This document shows positions 1 to 11,264 of a stretch of DNA of 64,000 bases, one piece after another. The stretch is from positions 2,108,001-2,172,000 of the forward strand of contig JAULSR010000005.1 in the NCBI GenBank assembly GCA_030512295.1. The letters run 5' to 3'. Origin of the DNA: Bombardia bombarda. Taxonomy: Eukaryota; Ascomycota; Sordariomycetes; Sordariales; Lasiosphaeriaceae. Below the pieces are notes generated by a model that saw nothing but the letters and a program-made list of their open reading frames with translations, ran no database searches and was not told where the DNA came from. How positions within the stretch are numbered: position 1 is the first letter of the stretch; the number at the start of each line of letters is the position of its first letter. Both the position numbers and the translations under genes were made by a program.

Positions 1-1209
1 GACGCCGAGGATCCGGATCGCATGTACGAACTATATGCCGTCGTTGTCCATATTGGTAGTAACGCCTACCATGGACATTACGTGGTGGTGATCAAAACGA
101 AAGACCGAGGCTGGCTCTTATTTGATGACGAGATGGTTGAGCCTGTGGATAAACACTTTGTACGGAATTTCTTTGGCGACAAGCCTGGGCAAGCCTGCGC
201 CTATGTCCTGTTTTACCAGGAAGTTTCTTTTGAACAAATGAGAGCGGAGCAGGATGCCGAGGGCCTGGAGGAAGTGAGACTCGCCAGCCAAAAGGCCGAC
301 ATCGCACTGGGCACCGAGCAGGTCAACGGGGCAGTCTCAATCCCTCTGTCAAAGCTCAGTTCGCAACCTCCACCGCCCATGGAGGACCACAATGCATTGG
401 CGTCTTTGAATCACGCCCAAACAGCCCCGGGGGAGATTCCGAGCGCTGCTGTCAACGTTCCGCCACCAGTCCCACCGGTTCCAACCGAAGCTCATCATCC
501 TATGGTTGCAGCACCACCTCCCGCACCAGCTGTTATGACCAAAGCCGACGAGGCTGCCACAATTCCACCAAAGTCCAAAGACGAGATATCTAGGGAGAAG
601 AAAGAGTTGAAGGCCCTAGAAAAGGCCCGCAAAGCAGCTGAGAAGGAGCAGGTGAAGCTAGAAGAGAAGCAGCGCTATGAAAGAGCGGCGCGGTTACGCG
701 AGATACAAAAGAACGAGCAGGAGCAATTATTAAAGGCCATGAAAGAGAGCAAACAGCTGGCCATCGAACAGAAGAAGCGCAAGAAGGAGATGAGCGAGGG
801 CGCCGGGACAGCAACAGGATCAGAAGCAAGCGGCGGGGAGTTAAAGAGCCCCGGATTCCTCAACCGCGCGAGCAGGGGGAGCAAGTCCATGTCACGCAAG
901 AGCTTTGGGTTCCTCAACAAGGTGAGCACCGACAAGAGCGACAAGAGCGACAGGAGGAGTGAGAAGAGTGATAGGAGCGACAGGGCTGCGAGTAGTGCTA
1001 CAACCACAACTGCAGCAGAGGGGGCTTCGTCGTCGGTACAGTCGTCGCACCAGAATGGGAACGGGCACTCGCCTGTTCGGGTGGCACAAACAGAACAGCA
1101 ACAAGAAGCCGGGGATAAGGAGAGGCTAGAGAGACAGGATATCAAGCCTCTGAAGGAACGGTTCAGCTTTAGTTTGGGAAGGAAGAAGAGCGGGAAGCTC
1201 CTGTCCTAG
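1..1209 (+). CDS. creB: Ubiquitin C-terminal hydrolase, CreB type, C-terminal part (5' end outside window)
   Basis: The reading frame is open from base 1, so the window starts inside the gene; the first ATG at 22 is internal. The first 75 or so residues are the end of a USP catalytic domain: YELYAVVVHIG, then GHYVVVIK with the catalytic histidine, then W-FDDE-V and AYVLFYQ. This pattern matches the USP12/USP46 group, whose filamentous-fungal member is CreB, a deubiquitinase acting with the WD40 protein CreC in carbon catabolite repression. After the domain come a proline-rich linker and a long charged coiled coil (residues about 190-265), as in CreB. The tail is rich in Ser, Lys and Asp, with SDKSD-type repeats near residues 305-325, and ends in a basic segment. 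The catalytic cysteine box lies upstream of the window. Family assignment is secure; the CreB ortholog call is strong inference. Confidence 0.85.
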   Translation, partial: DAEDPDRMYELYAVVVHIGSNAYHGHYVVVIKTKDRGWLLFDDEMVEPVDKHFVRNFFGDKPGQACAYVLFYQEVSFEQMRAEQDAEGLEEVRLASQKADIALGTEQVNGAVSIPLSKLSSQPPPPMEDHNALASLNHAQTAPGEIPSAAVNVPPPVPPVPTEAHHPMVAAPPPAPAVMTKADEAATIPPKSKDEISREKKELKALEKARKAAEKEQVKLEEKQRYERAARLREIQKNEQEQLLKAMKESKQLAIEQKKRKKEMSEGAGTATGSEASGGELKSPGFLNRASRGSKSMSRKSFGFLNKVSTDKSDKSDRRSEKSDRSDRAASSATTTTAAEGASSSVQSSHQNGNGHSPVRVAQTEQQQEAGDKERLERQDIKPLKERFSFSLGRKKSGKLLS

Positions 1210-1695
1210 AAGGATGGGCGTTATTGGTGTTTTGCAGACGATGATACCACCACCACTTCAACTAGTAATTGTATTGGCTGATTGATGATTGGTTAGGAGC
1301 GTGCGTACGTATTGTAACTATTCTTCTGTATTTCTCTTTTTTTGGTCAGTTGGTCTCAACTGCTTTTGTATTTTTAAAATGAATGGTATCCTTTCTTTTG
1401 GAGTGGAATCATTGCTTGTTATGGGCACAAGAGAGAACAGGTCAAAATAAAGAGGTGTTGCTTGTGCACGGTAGGGCTAATTGCTTTGTTTGCAGTACTA
1501 GGAGCAAGGATAGATAAGTAAATGTGAATAACGTGTCGTTTTACGTGTAAACAAGCTTTGAACTCGTGCTCATTTGGACATGAGACCAAAACTATCAGGA
1601 AATGCTGCTGCCATCATGACAGGTAACCTGCTTTAAGTCACATTTTCCAAACGCCGAACAGATCAATTCGCAGACTTGCATGCACAATAACCTAT

Positions 1696-1708
1696 CCCCC
1701 CCCCCCCC
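1696..1708. repeat. Poly-C run (13)
   Basis: There are thirteen consecutive C residues followed by a pyrimidine tract (TTTCCCCTCTCC). It is a simple-sequence tract in a spacer and prone to length error in sequencing. Confidence 0.95.
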
Positions 1709-2550
1709 TTTCCCCTCTCCTTCTCTTAGATATTACGTTCTTTGCGGACAATAACTCAGAAAGGTACGTAGGTGATATGCACAGCCGCCGTCTTTCTGTA
1801 ACGGAGGGAAAGAAAAAAGGTACAAATCGAACTGGACACTTTCTGTCTCTCTCGCCCCTTTTCCCACACACCGCCTCAAACTCCCAATCTTTTTCTCAGC
1901 TTGGCTTAGCCCAGCACAAGCTCATATACTATGATCAATGTGTTGATGACGATCAGGGGTACTGAATGAGTATGTTTGTTAGTCAAAGTTGGTCGGTCTA
2001 CTTGCAGGAAAAAAAAGAGGTGAGGTGGTGGGGCTGCCACATACTCCTCATGAGCGTTCTCACGCTGGCGATCAGGTTGACAATCTTTGCCCTGACACTG
2101 GCATCGGCATTTGACCCAAAGGCTGGGTCATATGAAGTCGGCGAGGCGGAGACTACCAGGCACGTCGTTCGGTTAGCCTTTGTCCACGGAATCATTCACC
2201 GCGATATGACATCTCGCTCTCTCTTATTCTCTCCCTTCCCTTCTCTTGGCCTCCCACATTCCCCTTCATAACAGCTCTGGACCCAACAATCGACTGATGC
2301 GACAGACACAAGGGGGAGAAAGTAGTAACCGAACACGTACTGCGGGCGAGGAAGCGATCCTCGGACAGGATGGCAACAGCGTTGATGATTAGGCAGGAGA
2401 CTGGAAGAACCGCCAGTTAGCTAAATGCATTCATAAATGGTGGGCCATGATTCACGGCCAAGATTTCTCCTTCTAAACGTACTGTAGATGAGATTCCCAA
2501 AGAGATACATCTTGACGGCGCGATGATGCTTTTGGACGGTGGCTGGTGTT

Positions 2551-2552
<2 letters not shown>

Positions 2553-2577
<25 letters not shown>
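2553..2577. repeat. GTC trinucleotide microsatellite
   Basis: Eight tandem GTC units lie in the spacer downstream of the deubiquitinase gene, followed by a GCC/CGCG-rich patch. No coding frame with family support uses it. Confidence 0.9.
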
Positions 2578-2581
<4 letters not shown>

Positions 2582-3483
2582 GGCCGCCGTCGCGCGCGCG
2601 AACAAGAATAAAGATGAGCGCAGGTTACGGTTAAGCTAACCGAGGTATCGTAGTCTGTAGTCTGTATATATGGCGTACGTGTATCGCCGTGTCTCGTTGC
2701 GGGTGGTGTTTGTTGGTTGGGAAGCAGCTTCCAGCCAACTTAGCTCGGTGGTGAATGATGCTTGAAGGGGGTTGCGCTAAGGTGTCCATCTAGGTGGTTG
2801 CCACTGTTGGTTGGCTGGGTCGCTCGAGGGGCACGCGGGCTACGTAGGTACTAAGGTACACACCCTGCTGCAGGTGGGGTCATCGAAATCAAGGTGCCAC
2901 CTAAATTAACAGAACGTGTCAAGACTTTCGACACACAGTATGTTTAACCCTAACCCAATGCTTGATTGTCACAGCGTTATCTTGTCTTGGGGATTACCTA
3001 GGAAAGGGGTATTTGAGCTTGGTGATTTAATGGATACAAAAACCTCTCCGTATTGACTCACAGCTGTAGAAGCTCACAAGAAAACAAACTGCCAAAATCA
3101 CTACTTTCCCCATCCGAGGCATGCATGTATTTGTAAAACAGAAATAGATAAGGCAGCTCAGCTCAGCATGGTGGTAAACATTCCACCCCCACCGCCAAAC
3201 ACTACCAAAACTCATTAAACCGAACTGGAGAAAAATGATACAGTCATAACAAAACCAGAATACAATCCCCCAATAACGCTAACCGTCATCATCCCTTAGT
3301 AATAGTATCCCCCCAAAGCTAGCTATCCTTTCTCTGCATAAAATGAAACCAAACGACCATATTGTCCAGTCGAGCCCATCCAAGCCCCCAAGAACCGAAC
3401 CAACCGATGCCATCATAACATACTCCAGTAATGAACAGCTATTTCTTTTTCTTTTTTGACAATCTCCCAAATATCACACACCC

Positions 3484-6400
3484 TCAATCAAATCCATTCC
3501 ACGACTCCTTGCTCTCAGCCGTATAATTAGTCTCGACCCTCAGCAACCCAGTGAGGACCGTGACATCGATCTCGTCGCCCTCCATGAGTTGACCAGCCTG
3601 CTTCTGGCCTTCCAAGACATCATGAAGCTTATACAGCTGACCACTCTTGGTCTCCACCTCAGCTTGCAATCTCTTGATATCCGCCATGACACGTCTTCGC
3701 TCGCGCTGGCCAAGTGACTTGTCTAGGCCGAGATACACGTCATTCAGGCGCTTCAGCTCCATCTCCAGATGCTCAATCTCGTCCTGAGTCTCCTTGATGA
3801 GGATGGCGAGCGCGTCGCCTGGCGGCATCGACGGCCGCATCGTTATCTCCTCGTCATACTTGCCGCCATCCGTCTCTGGCATGCGGTCTGAGACGGGAGT
3901 CGGCTTCTCGACGCGGACCGTCTTCTTTCCCTTGCGCATGTCGTCCATGGTGATCGTGGGTTTTGTGGAAGACGGAGTAATGGTGGTTTGTTTCGTGTCT
4001 CCGTGCGCAGCAATTCGGACGCACACGTTGCAGTTGCCCGACTTGTGTTTGCAGATACCGTCAAGAATGCGACGCGCTTCCTTGCTAAGAGAGGGGACCG
4101 TGTGCTGCTTGTCGCTTTGAATCGTAATATCAGGTACAAAAAAGGCAGATGTCATATTCTGCTCTACTGTCTGCTCCGTCTGCATGTGGGCAGTGTCCGA
4201 ATTCCGCCGGAGTCGCGACTCTGGACGAGGTATGTTTCCCTGGGAGTTGGACGCGCTTCTGTGTGACCTGGTACTCCGCACAGTTGCGTCGATCGTGTCA
4301 TCACTGTGATGGCTGGCGATGCTCAGGGCAGACTTGACACTGAAGCGGCCGGTGTCCTCGTCCAGTGCGAATTGACTAGACTTCTTAAGGATTCCCTTCG
4401 TGACCTGGGCAGTTTCATCGGACTTATCCCTTTGGTTGGCTGCTGTGACAGGCATCGTGGGCAAGTCATATTCGGTGAACTGCATCGTGTTGCCGATAGG
4501 TACAGTATCTGTGTCCTGGCGCTGTTGGTACTCCAGGTCTCTATAGGTTTGCTTAAGCCGGGCAAGCTCGTTGTCCATGATGCTGGCAAAGTCGGATCCC
4601 TGAGTGAGATGGACCTCGGTTGTCGGATCGTCATCAACATTCATCGCGCTGCTCTTTCCCGTGAACTCACTTGCGGCATATCCAGTCTCGGTAGCCTCAT
4701 TTGGCTCGACGATACGCGTGACCTTTGTGATCTTTCCGGTGATGAATTCTTGCTGGGCAATATCCGAAATCCTGCTGCTCAATTGCTTGACCTTCTTCAC
4801 TGCAGCTTCTCGCCGATCGAGCTTCAGGCGCAGGGCAGCCTCCTTTTGCTTGAAATCCTCCTCCAGACGAACGCAATCGTCAGTATTATCATTGAGCGTC
4901 TTGAGATACTCAGTGTTGTTCTTTGTAAGGAGCTGATTCAATCGGATCACCTTATGCCGGTCGTCAATCCACTGGCCCCTCATCTCGTCGTATTCAGCAC
5001 GGAGACGCTTGTTCTCCTCCCCCAGGTTCTGATTCGCGGCTGAGAGCTCAAGGTTTTGCTCTTTCAAAGCACGGGTGAGGCCTTCTTTCGTGTTGGCAGA
5101 TCCATTCTTGTCCTGCGACCCACTCGCCTGGCGTTGCAATTGCCGCTTGAGTTGCTCGACTTCAGCCTCAAGCTCAGCATTCATCTCGTGCACTGCAGTG
5201 TCCGTGGTCAGACCATGGATATTATCTATCATCTGGTCACGGGTACTGATGCCCTTCTTGAGATCCGCAATATGTTGATCCCGGGCGGCAACTTGAGCCT
5301 GCAGCTTCTTGTTTTCCCGGAAGTAGGTTTCGTTGTTTCGCTCCATGCTGGCGTGATCCTGGAGAATGAGTTTCTTCTCCTCATGAAGAGACTCATTCTG
5401 CTTCCGAACCGAGGCAAGCTCCTCGCGAGTCATGTTGAGCTCCTTCTTAAGCTTTTCACATTGAGCTGAGAGATGCTTGTTGGTCAGGACTGCGGTGTTA
5501 TGCTGTTGCTTGAGATTGTCATTGCCGGTAAGCAATAGCTCGTTCTCTTGTTGCAACGCCTCTCTTTCGTGATGTTCATGAACGGTATCATCAAGAGCAG
5601 CGTCAAGCTCTGCTTGGAGTTTCTTTGCCTTTTCACGCGCGATAGATGCTTGATGCAAGGCCTCGTCCCGCTCGGCAGTGAGGGCAGCGCTGTGAATATC
5701 GTTGACGCCAACCTGTCGGCTGGCCTGATCAAGACGATTCCGCAGCTGAGCAATCTGCTCTTCCAAATCTTGATTACTGGCAGCGCCAGCGCTACGCCTG
5801 TTGAAGGATCCTTCCGAGTCCGAGCCAATGGCGCTGTCGGATCCCTTCCTGATCTTGAACCTCTTAAGCTCAGACTGGAGCTGGTTAACCTCGCGCTGAA
5901 GTTTCTCGGCCTCTCGCTGCAGCATGGCATCATGGTCGTGGAGTTCGCGGACTTCCTCCTGGAGCTTATCCATGGAGACAAAAAGTTCCTCGTCCTCCTC
6001 GGGGATGTCTACAGCATTGACAGCGCCGTGATCGCCAGACGACTGGGTGATACGGGCGCCAGGCTTGTTGGACTTGACAAAGACAGGAACACCGTTTCTC
6101 ATGGCGCTAAACTTAAGAGTACCGGAAGTCCAGTCGGGCAAGTGTCGGAAGGCCGGCAGGAAAAAAGAACGCCCAGTCGGGCTGACGCCTGCCCTCTCAG
6201 CTGCCAGGGCCACAGTAAGGCTCGAAGCCCGGTAAGGGTACTGATTAGAATGCATTGCCTCGGTGGGCGGAGATTGCTTAGGCGTAGTGTCGTGAGGGGA
6301 TGTCTGGTTCCTGCTGGTCTGTTTCTCGGCCCGGATCTTGGAAACCACATCCTGGAGGGAGCGCTTGGGGGTCTCAGGGGAGTTGGTAGCGCCATCTAGC

Positions 6401-7026
6401 TGGTTGTTTGAGAAACGGGAGCGACGGGTGCTGAGGGCAGGTCGTTGAGACATGTGTGAAATGATACTGGAGCAGTCGGACTCGTTCTCAACTCGTGGCT
6501 GCATGTCAGCTCTGGCCCGTTTTCGCTTCGAGTCCAAGGGGTCCTTAAGCACGTCGTTGTCTGTTTGCTCCGTGGTAGGGCGGATGTTTTCCTTGTCCCG
6601 ATTGACTGTGGTGTTGACGGTGCTAAAGGGAGCCGCAAAGTTGATGCTCTGAGATATGGTGGCCGTGTCTTTGGACAGCAGGCCGCTCCACTCGGGAAAG
6701 GCGCGAGCGATGGCGGACGTGTTGACAACGGTGGTTGGCCGGGAACCGAAGCGGCCAGATCGGGCAGCAGATCGCTTGGGAAGACCGGCGATGTCGTCGC
6801 TGCTAAACTTGCGCGTGCCCTCGCCGTCGGGACTGAAGGAGAAGGCCGACAGGTTTTGGGTCAGCTCGGCGGTGGTGGTGCTGACCGTGTCGTGGGAGCC
6901 GGTAGAGGATGGCGGTGAGCTGAAGGGGTTGTTCTGGAGACGGTACTCGTGCATCTCCTTTTTGAGTCTAGAAATATGTTTTGGTTTTGTATTGGCGTGA
7001 TTCTTATTGCTATTGACGTCGTCCAT
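3484..7026 (-). CDS. Spindle pole body coiled-coil protein, Ppc89/SnaD type with Cep57-like C-terminus
   Basis: This is one uninterrupted 1180-residue frame starting at an ATG at 7026. The first 330 residues are low-complexity, Ser/Thr-rich and basic. Residues about 340-790 are heptad-rich coiled coil (many EEL, LQ, KL repeats). A short Cys motif, CKHKSGNCNVC, lies near residue 1000. The C-terminal 100 residues contain DALAILIKETQDEIEHLE, then LGLDKSLGQRERRRVMADI and YKLHDVLEGQK, which is the Cep57 microtubule-binding-domain pattern of fungal spindle pole body proteins (Ppc89 in fission yeast, SnaD in Aspergillus nidulans). The expected role is as a structural scaffold of the spindle pole body. 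Other coiled-coil centrosomal proteins are possible, but the Cys motif plus Cep57-like end supports this call. Open frames on the opposite strand here are shadows of the GC-rich coding sequence. Confidence 0.78.
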   Translation of the reverse strand: MDDVNSNKNHANTKPKHISRLKKEMHEYRLQNNPFSSPPSSTGSHDTVSTTTAELTQNLSAFSFSPDGEGTRKFSSDDIAGLPKRSAARSGRFGSRPTTVVNTSAIARAFPEWSGLLSKDTATISQSINFAAPFSTVNTTVNRDKENIRPTTEQTDNDVLKDPLDSKRKRARADMQPRVENESDCSSIISHMSQRPALSTRRSRFSNNQLDGATNSPETPKRSLQDVVSKIRAEKQTSRNQTSPHDTTPKQSPPTEAMHSNQYPYRASSLTVALAAERAGVSPTGRSFFLPAFRHLPDWTSGTLKFSAMRNGVPVFVKSNKPGARITQSSGDHGAVNAVDIPEEDEELFVSMDKLQEEVRELHDHDAMLQREAEKLQREVNQLQSELKRFKIRKGSDSAIGSDSEGSFNRRSAGAASNQDLEEQIAQLRNRLDQASRQVGVNDIHSAALTAERDEALHQASIAREKAKKLQAELDAALDDTVHEHHEREALQQENELLLTGNDNLKQQHNTAVLTNKHLSAQCEKLKKELNMTREELASVRKQNESLHEEKKLILQDHASMERNNETYFRENKKLQAQVAARDQHIADLKKGISTRDQMIDNIHGLTTDTAVHEMNAELEAEVEQLKRQLQRQASGSQDKNGSANTKEGLTRALKEQNLELSAANQNLGEENKRLRAEYDEMRGQWIDDRHKVIRLNQLLTKNNTEYLKTLNDNTDDCVRLEEDFKQKEAALRLKLDRREAAVKKVKQLSSRISDIAQQEFITGKITKVTRIVEPNEATETGYAASEFTGKSSAMNVDDDPTTEVHLTQGSDFASIMDNELARLKQTYRDLEYQQRQDTDTVPIGNTMQFTEYDLPTMPVTAANQRDKSDETAQVTKGILKKSSQFALDEDTGRFSVKSALSIASHHSDDTIDATVRSTRSHRSASNSQGNIPRPESRLRRNSDTAHMQTEQTVEQNMTSAFFVPDITIQSDKQHTVPSLSKEARRILDGICKHKSGNCNVCVRIAAHGDTKQTTITPSSTKPTITMDDMRKGKKTVRVEKPTPVSDRMPETDGGKYDEEITMRPSMPPGDALAILIKETQDEIEHLEMELKRLNDVYLGLDKSLGQRERRRVMADIKRLQAEVETKSGQLYKLHDVLEGQKQAGQLMEGDEIDVTVLTGLLRVETNYTAESKESWNGFD

Positions 7027-8186
7027 GGTGAGCCGGTCTAGGTCGCGTTGTGCGCGACGATGGCTGTGAGGGTGGAGCGAGCAGGTGCAGCGGAGACGGG
7101 AGCAATAAATATTGACGGTGGGTTGGTTGGATTGGGTTGTGGTCCCAGCGACAGCGATAGGAACACCGACCGCTATTTACCCTAGCTACGGGTACGAGTC
7201 TCGCGGCTGCGCAAGTCAGGAAAGTGCCTTGAGTTCCTGAGATGGCTGGGAGGGAAAGTGCATGCTGAGTTGCAGGTCAATTACAAGGTGCCGCGCAAGC
7301 AATTCGAGTTCCAGGTCGCATCGCTGGGAGGTTGCGAGACTTGGAAAGACGCGATCTGAGAAACAACTTTGTTTACAATCCGGGCCTGGGTGCAAACCCG
7401 CGCCAAGTGGGCTCCCAAGGTGGGGCAGCTGACAGCCAGCAGTGTGGGGCCCCTGGAACGCCTGGAATTTTCCCATTGGCACTTCGCCTCGAGTCTGACA
7501 TCCATAGCTCAGGATCACCTCTCTAAGACGGCGGGGCAAACGTTATTTTACAGCGGCGTCTGAACTCGTCATAAATAATTGTGACGCAATCATCTAATAT
7601 TCCCATCGGGTCCGGAGGTATTTGCTCTGTTTGTCACTAACACAGATCACATTACGACGAGATACCTGGCGTTTTTGCCGAGGTCTTTTAGGTCCCTCTC
7701 CATGGAGTCCTCAGGGATCGATTCTTGCACCATGACAACGCGCCCAGGTTCACAAAGCATTATTTCCTGTGTAATAGCCATGTCCAAAAGAAGAACTGTT
7801 CATGTCATGCGCCAAATTGAGCGTTGTCTGGCGGTCGACACCAATCCAAGCAAGTTCTGCTCCGTGGGTATCCTTGGGTCTCCGCGACAGCTTCGGGACT
7901 TGGGGACGAGTGTGGCTGTAATAAATCAGGTACAGGCCCAGCACCAACCTCGGCCATCAAGAATGTCTCGTCTAAATCGCTCTTTCAAAATGCCCTGCTT
8001 TTTCCATCCCACTTTTGCTGAATCCTCGTCCGTCTGGTGCTATTTTAATGATACAATACACGCATAAATATCAACGGACATCTGCCCCCAGGCAGACCGA
8101 TATGTACCGACCCCATCACGCGTACCCCAAGTCTCCCAGATTGCAATCTGCTGCTCGTCAAAAATTAACAAGGCTAAACGAATCGC
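7027..8186. other. Intergenic: promoter of the spindle pole gene and 3' flank of the OST gene
   Basis: Bases 7027-7200 are the immediate upstream region of the spindle pole body gene (minus strand). Bases 8070-8186 are the 3' flank of the next minus-strand gene. Open frames at 7216-7563 and 7675-8067 have no recognisable protein family. I see no RNA gene. Confidence 0.5.
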
Positions 8187-9264
8187 TCACAGCTCACCAG
8201 CAAGTCGCCTGGTCTGGACTTCTCCAAGAGCCTTGGTGCCGCTGAAGACGGTAACAACACCAACGACGACAATGACGGGTACCACCTGGAACAGGTTCCA
8301 GCTGGTGTAGTAGAGGAAGAAGACAAACTCCATGGCAACGATGGAGCCAAAAAACGAAGCGTGGGACAGGGGAGCGGCGCCGATAGCCTTGGTCAAGTGG
8401 TCGACGTTGCCTCCAAGCAAGACCCACTGGAGACAGAGAGACGATGTTAGCGGACCGAACGCGAATCTCATATTGTGGAAAGAAACAAGACCTACGCTGA
8501 CAAGGAGGGCAGGCACCGTGGCAAGGACAGCCAGGACAAAGAAGAGCGAGATGACCTTGGGCGGGCTTTGCGGGCCGGCCTTGAAGGTGTGGCGAATCTC
8601 CTCCTTCTGGCCGTAGCGCAGGGGCTTCTCGTAGGACGGAGGGGGCGCGTTCGCATCCAGCTTGATGCTGACATCAAATACGGGTGTGTTCAGGCCCTGA
8701 GCGGAGCCAAAGGAGGCGATAACGACCGAGGCCTTGAGAGGCTTCGTCGAGAGAAGCAGTTGGACCGGGATATCCTTCTGGGACTGTTGGGAGGAAGCCA
8801 TGTATTAGCCATCTCGTTCTGTCCGCACACGATTCGACCAAAGCCTTACAATCTGAGCGACCGCCTTGCCACTCTCCTTCACTGTGAAGAGAAAGGGGGC
8901 CTCGAGGCCCGACTCCTGGTCCTTGAGGACTACGAAGGCCTGGTGCGGGCGCTTGGCCTTGCCATTGTCCTTTGCGGTCAAGATGACCTTGAGCGCGTCG
9001 GCGCTGCCGAGTTCGACGGGTTTGGACAGGGGGGTTTTCTGGTTGATTCTGCGCAGCGAAAACAATTGGTAAGTAATCAAGCAGTTTAGTTGATGGAGGC
9101 AAAGCGACAATGCAATAGGATACGTACTTCTCCCTGACGGCCTCGGAGCCCTTCTTAGCTGCAACCGAGACGCTGCCCTCGTCAAATCCCCAGGATGAAG
9201 CCGCCTGTGCGGTGCCTGCCGCAAGAAGCAGCAGCGCGGATGCGAATGGCTGCAAAAAACGCAT
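8187..9264 (-). CDS. swp1: Oligosaccharyltransferase subunit delta (ribophorin II / Swp1)
   Basis: Four exons: 9128-9264, 8850-9048, 8496-8783 and 8187-8426. All introns have GT-AG ends and the phases add up to 864 bases, 287 residues. The product starts with a signal peptide (MRFLQPFASALLLLAAGTAQA). A luminal beta-rich region follows, with DQESGLEAPFLFTVKESGKA and VFDVSIKLDANAPPPSYEKP. The C-terminus has three or four hydrophobic membrane spans beginning at PPKVISLFFVLAVLAT. This is the ribophorin II layout, and the fungal form is the short Swp1 type. It is a subunit of the ER membrane complex that transfers lipid-linked oligosaccharide to Asn of nascent proteins. The start was chosen because it gives the signal peptide and an exon that joins in phase. 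Confidence 0.88.
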
Positions 9265-9701
9265 TGTGTCTGTTGCTTGTTTGCTGTGCGATTATTATGT
9301 CCGTGGTAACAGCCCGTTGTGGAGGCACCTTGTGGGCGAGGCTGATCACGTCCACTGAAACTCAATGAACACTTGTTCAAGCTCCCAAGCTCATGCACGT
9401 CCGCCAAGACATTGGCACCTACGTGGAGGCTTGGGTCGATAAACACACCGGGGTGGAGTTAGTGTCATAGTCACGTGTGTTCTTATTTTACACCGTGTTT
9501 AGGTACCGTATGCGATTACAGGATATATTGAGCAGCTTAGCGTTATGTAATTGCCATTTAAAGACTTGAATTTAATTATTACGAAAAGTACCTACCTTTA
9601 CATAGACAGTTTCGTCAATTACTTACAGAAACACCCAGTCCCATATCATACAGTACATACATGGTCTTCCCCCCGACATGTGTATGCTCACCAATGATTA
9701 G
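9265..9701. other. Intergenic spacer
   Basis: This is the upstream region of the Swp1-type gene and the 3' flank of the glutaminyl cyclase gene. It is AT-rich around 9480-9660 and no coding sequence is supported. Confidence 0.5.
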
Positions 9702-10933
9702 CTAAAGCTCTGATTTCTCAGTATACTGTTTAGTCTTCGTCTTTGAGCTTGGGGTAGCCACCGGCGGAGGTGGCTCGGGTATAAACCCTTCGAGATCCAT
9801 CCACTCAGCCACAAACGCTGACACGATCTTTGCCCAGTCTCTTGTAGTCGGCAGGTCGAGGTGCGCGCCATCATCATCCATGGTATGCCACACGGGCGGA
9901 AAAGGCATGGGTATGACGTGGAAAATGTCCACACCCCGGGCCATGAATGGAACGTGGTCGTCTTCCACGAACCCCCCCGAGAATTGGTGCGCACGTTTGC
10001 TGCTTTCCAGCAAAAACCGGCTCGAGGGCCCCGTCTCCAACATGCCCAGCTTGCGCAGCCTGTCCTCAACCGCTGCCATGTGCTGATATGCCCAATGCGT
10101 CTTGGCGAAATACGAAGGCACGTGCGGGTCTGCGGCTCCGAGCAGGTCCAGCAAGACAAAGAGGCTGATGGAGTCCAGCGGCGTAGAGAAGGCAGAGAGG
10201 CCATCATATTGCGTTGATTCCCACTTTGCGGCCAGCGCCCTGCGAATAGTATTAGTATATATAGGTACTCTCACAACATCCAATCTGAATAAACCAACCT
10301 TGACCCATAAAGCGAGTCGGCCTGCGTCCACGAAACCCAGGCCTCCTCGCCATCCAGAAACAGAATCTGCACGCCCTTCTCCTCCTCCAGCCCATCACCC
10401 GCATCCCCACTCGCCTCCATAGCCGCCCACTTCTCCGTCAAGGCCAGATCGATGCTTCGCGCAGCGTGCATCAACATGGCACACGGCGCCGCACTGTCAA
10501 TCGCGCCAATGAAGCCCTCGGGCCGGTACAGCGTGTCATAGTGCGCCGCCAGCGTCAGCCGGGCCACGTCCCCGACGGCGGCCCAGGGTGGATCGCGGCG
10601 GAAGATGAGGTTAGAAAACGGCACCTGCTGGTCGCCCGTCGCGGGCGTCGTCCACGTCACGTTGTGCCACTCGACCGTCCATGCTGGCAGCTGCTGGGCG
10701 AAGAAGTCGACAAAATGCCGCTGCACCTTCTGCGACCCTGGCGTGGCCGGAACCCGCGGGATCAGGATCGGCGCAAGCAGACTTGCGCCCGTGTCGGTGT
10801 CGAGATTAAAGTCGGAGCTTCCCGAAGGGAGGCGCCGTAGACTGTCGTTTGATAGTGGGGTGTATGCAAGCGCTGCTGTGACAAAGAGATACGTCCAGGT
10901 CAGGAACTGGGTAATGCCGAGGAGACTGGTCAT
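9702..10933 (-). CDS. Glutaminyl-peptide cyclotransferase (M28-type zinc enzyme)
   Basis: Two exons, 10299-10933 and 9702-10239, with a 59-base GT-AG intron that has TACTAATAC near its 3' end; 390 residues. The open frame continues upstream without ATG, so the first ATG (10933) is taken; it gives a secretion signal (LLGITQFLTWTYLFVTAALA). The enzyme cyclises N-terminal Gln or Glu to pyroglutamate in the secretory pathway. All metal and catalytic signatures of the QC family are present: GAIDSAAPCAM (zinc Asp about 146), FLDGEEAW (Glu 196/197), DSLYGSR, LLDLLGA-DP, EDDHVPF and VWHTMDDD (zinc His). The C-terminal 30 residues are a proline- and lysine-rich tail outside the domain. A plain M28 aminopeptidase is much less likely given VWHTMDD and EDDHVPF. 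Confidence 0.92.
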
Positions 10934-11239
10934 GCTGAATGCATTCTTGGACAGCACGCCCCTTTTTGGTTGGTGATTTTACATGATGATGGTCTATTGC
11001 TTTTACGCGCTCACCTTACAGCTTTGGTGTCTCCACGCTGTCCAAAAGGGTCACATAAGACGGGCCAGAGGGTGGGTTACTTTTCCCCCAGGTCGGCCCC
11101 CGCCGAAGATGGCCGCCAATGCAAGGGACCGAACCTGTAAGCCGCTCGACAGGGGTCCAAAATCTCGGGGTAGGGTAGCCAAGAGGCAAGAATTGTATTC
11201 ACGGCATCCATATCTGACGTTTACATTTATTTATTTACA

Positions 11240-11264
11240 TATATATATATATATATATATATAT
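11240..11264. repeat. TA dinucleotide microsatellite
   Basis: There are about twelve TA units in the spacer between two minus-strand genes. Confidence 0.95.

Larger units (their letters stand above)
1210..3483. other. Convergent intergenic spacer, no supported gene
   Basis: This 2.3 kb lies between two converging genes. It holds the 3' untranslated regions, a 13-C run at 1696-1708, a GTC triplet run at 2553-2577 followed by a GC-rich CG/GCC patch, and duplicated TAGTCTGTAG near 2650. Short open frames at 1777-2271 show no recognisable family, no codon-bias continuity and no splice logic. It is long for a convergent spacer, so an unannotated non-coding transcript is possible, but nothing in the sequence proves one. 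Confidence 0.5.

Noticed and set aside
5548..6399. 283-codon frame opposite the spindle pole protein
   Set aside because: Antisense shadow of a coiled-coil gene; Leu-rich because Gln/Lys/Glu codons read in reverse.
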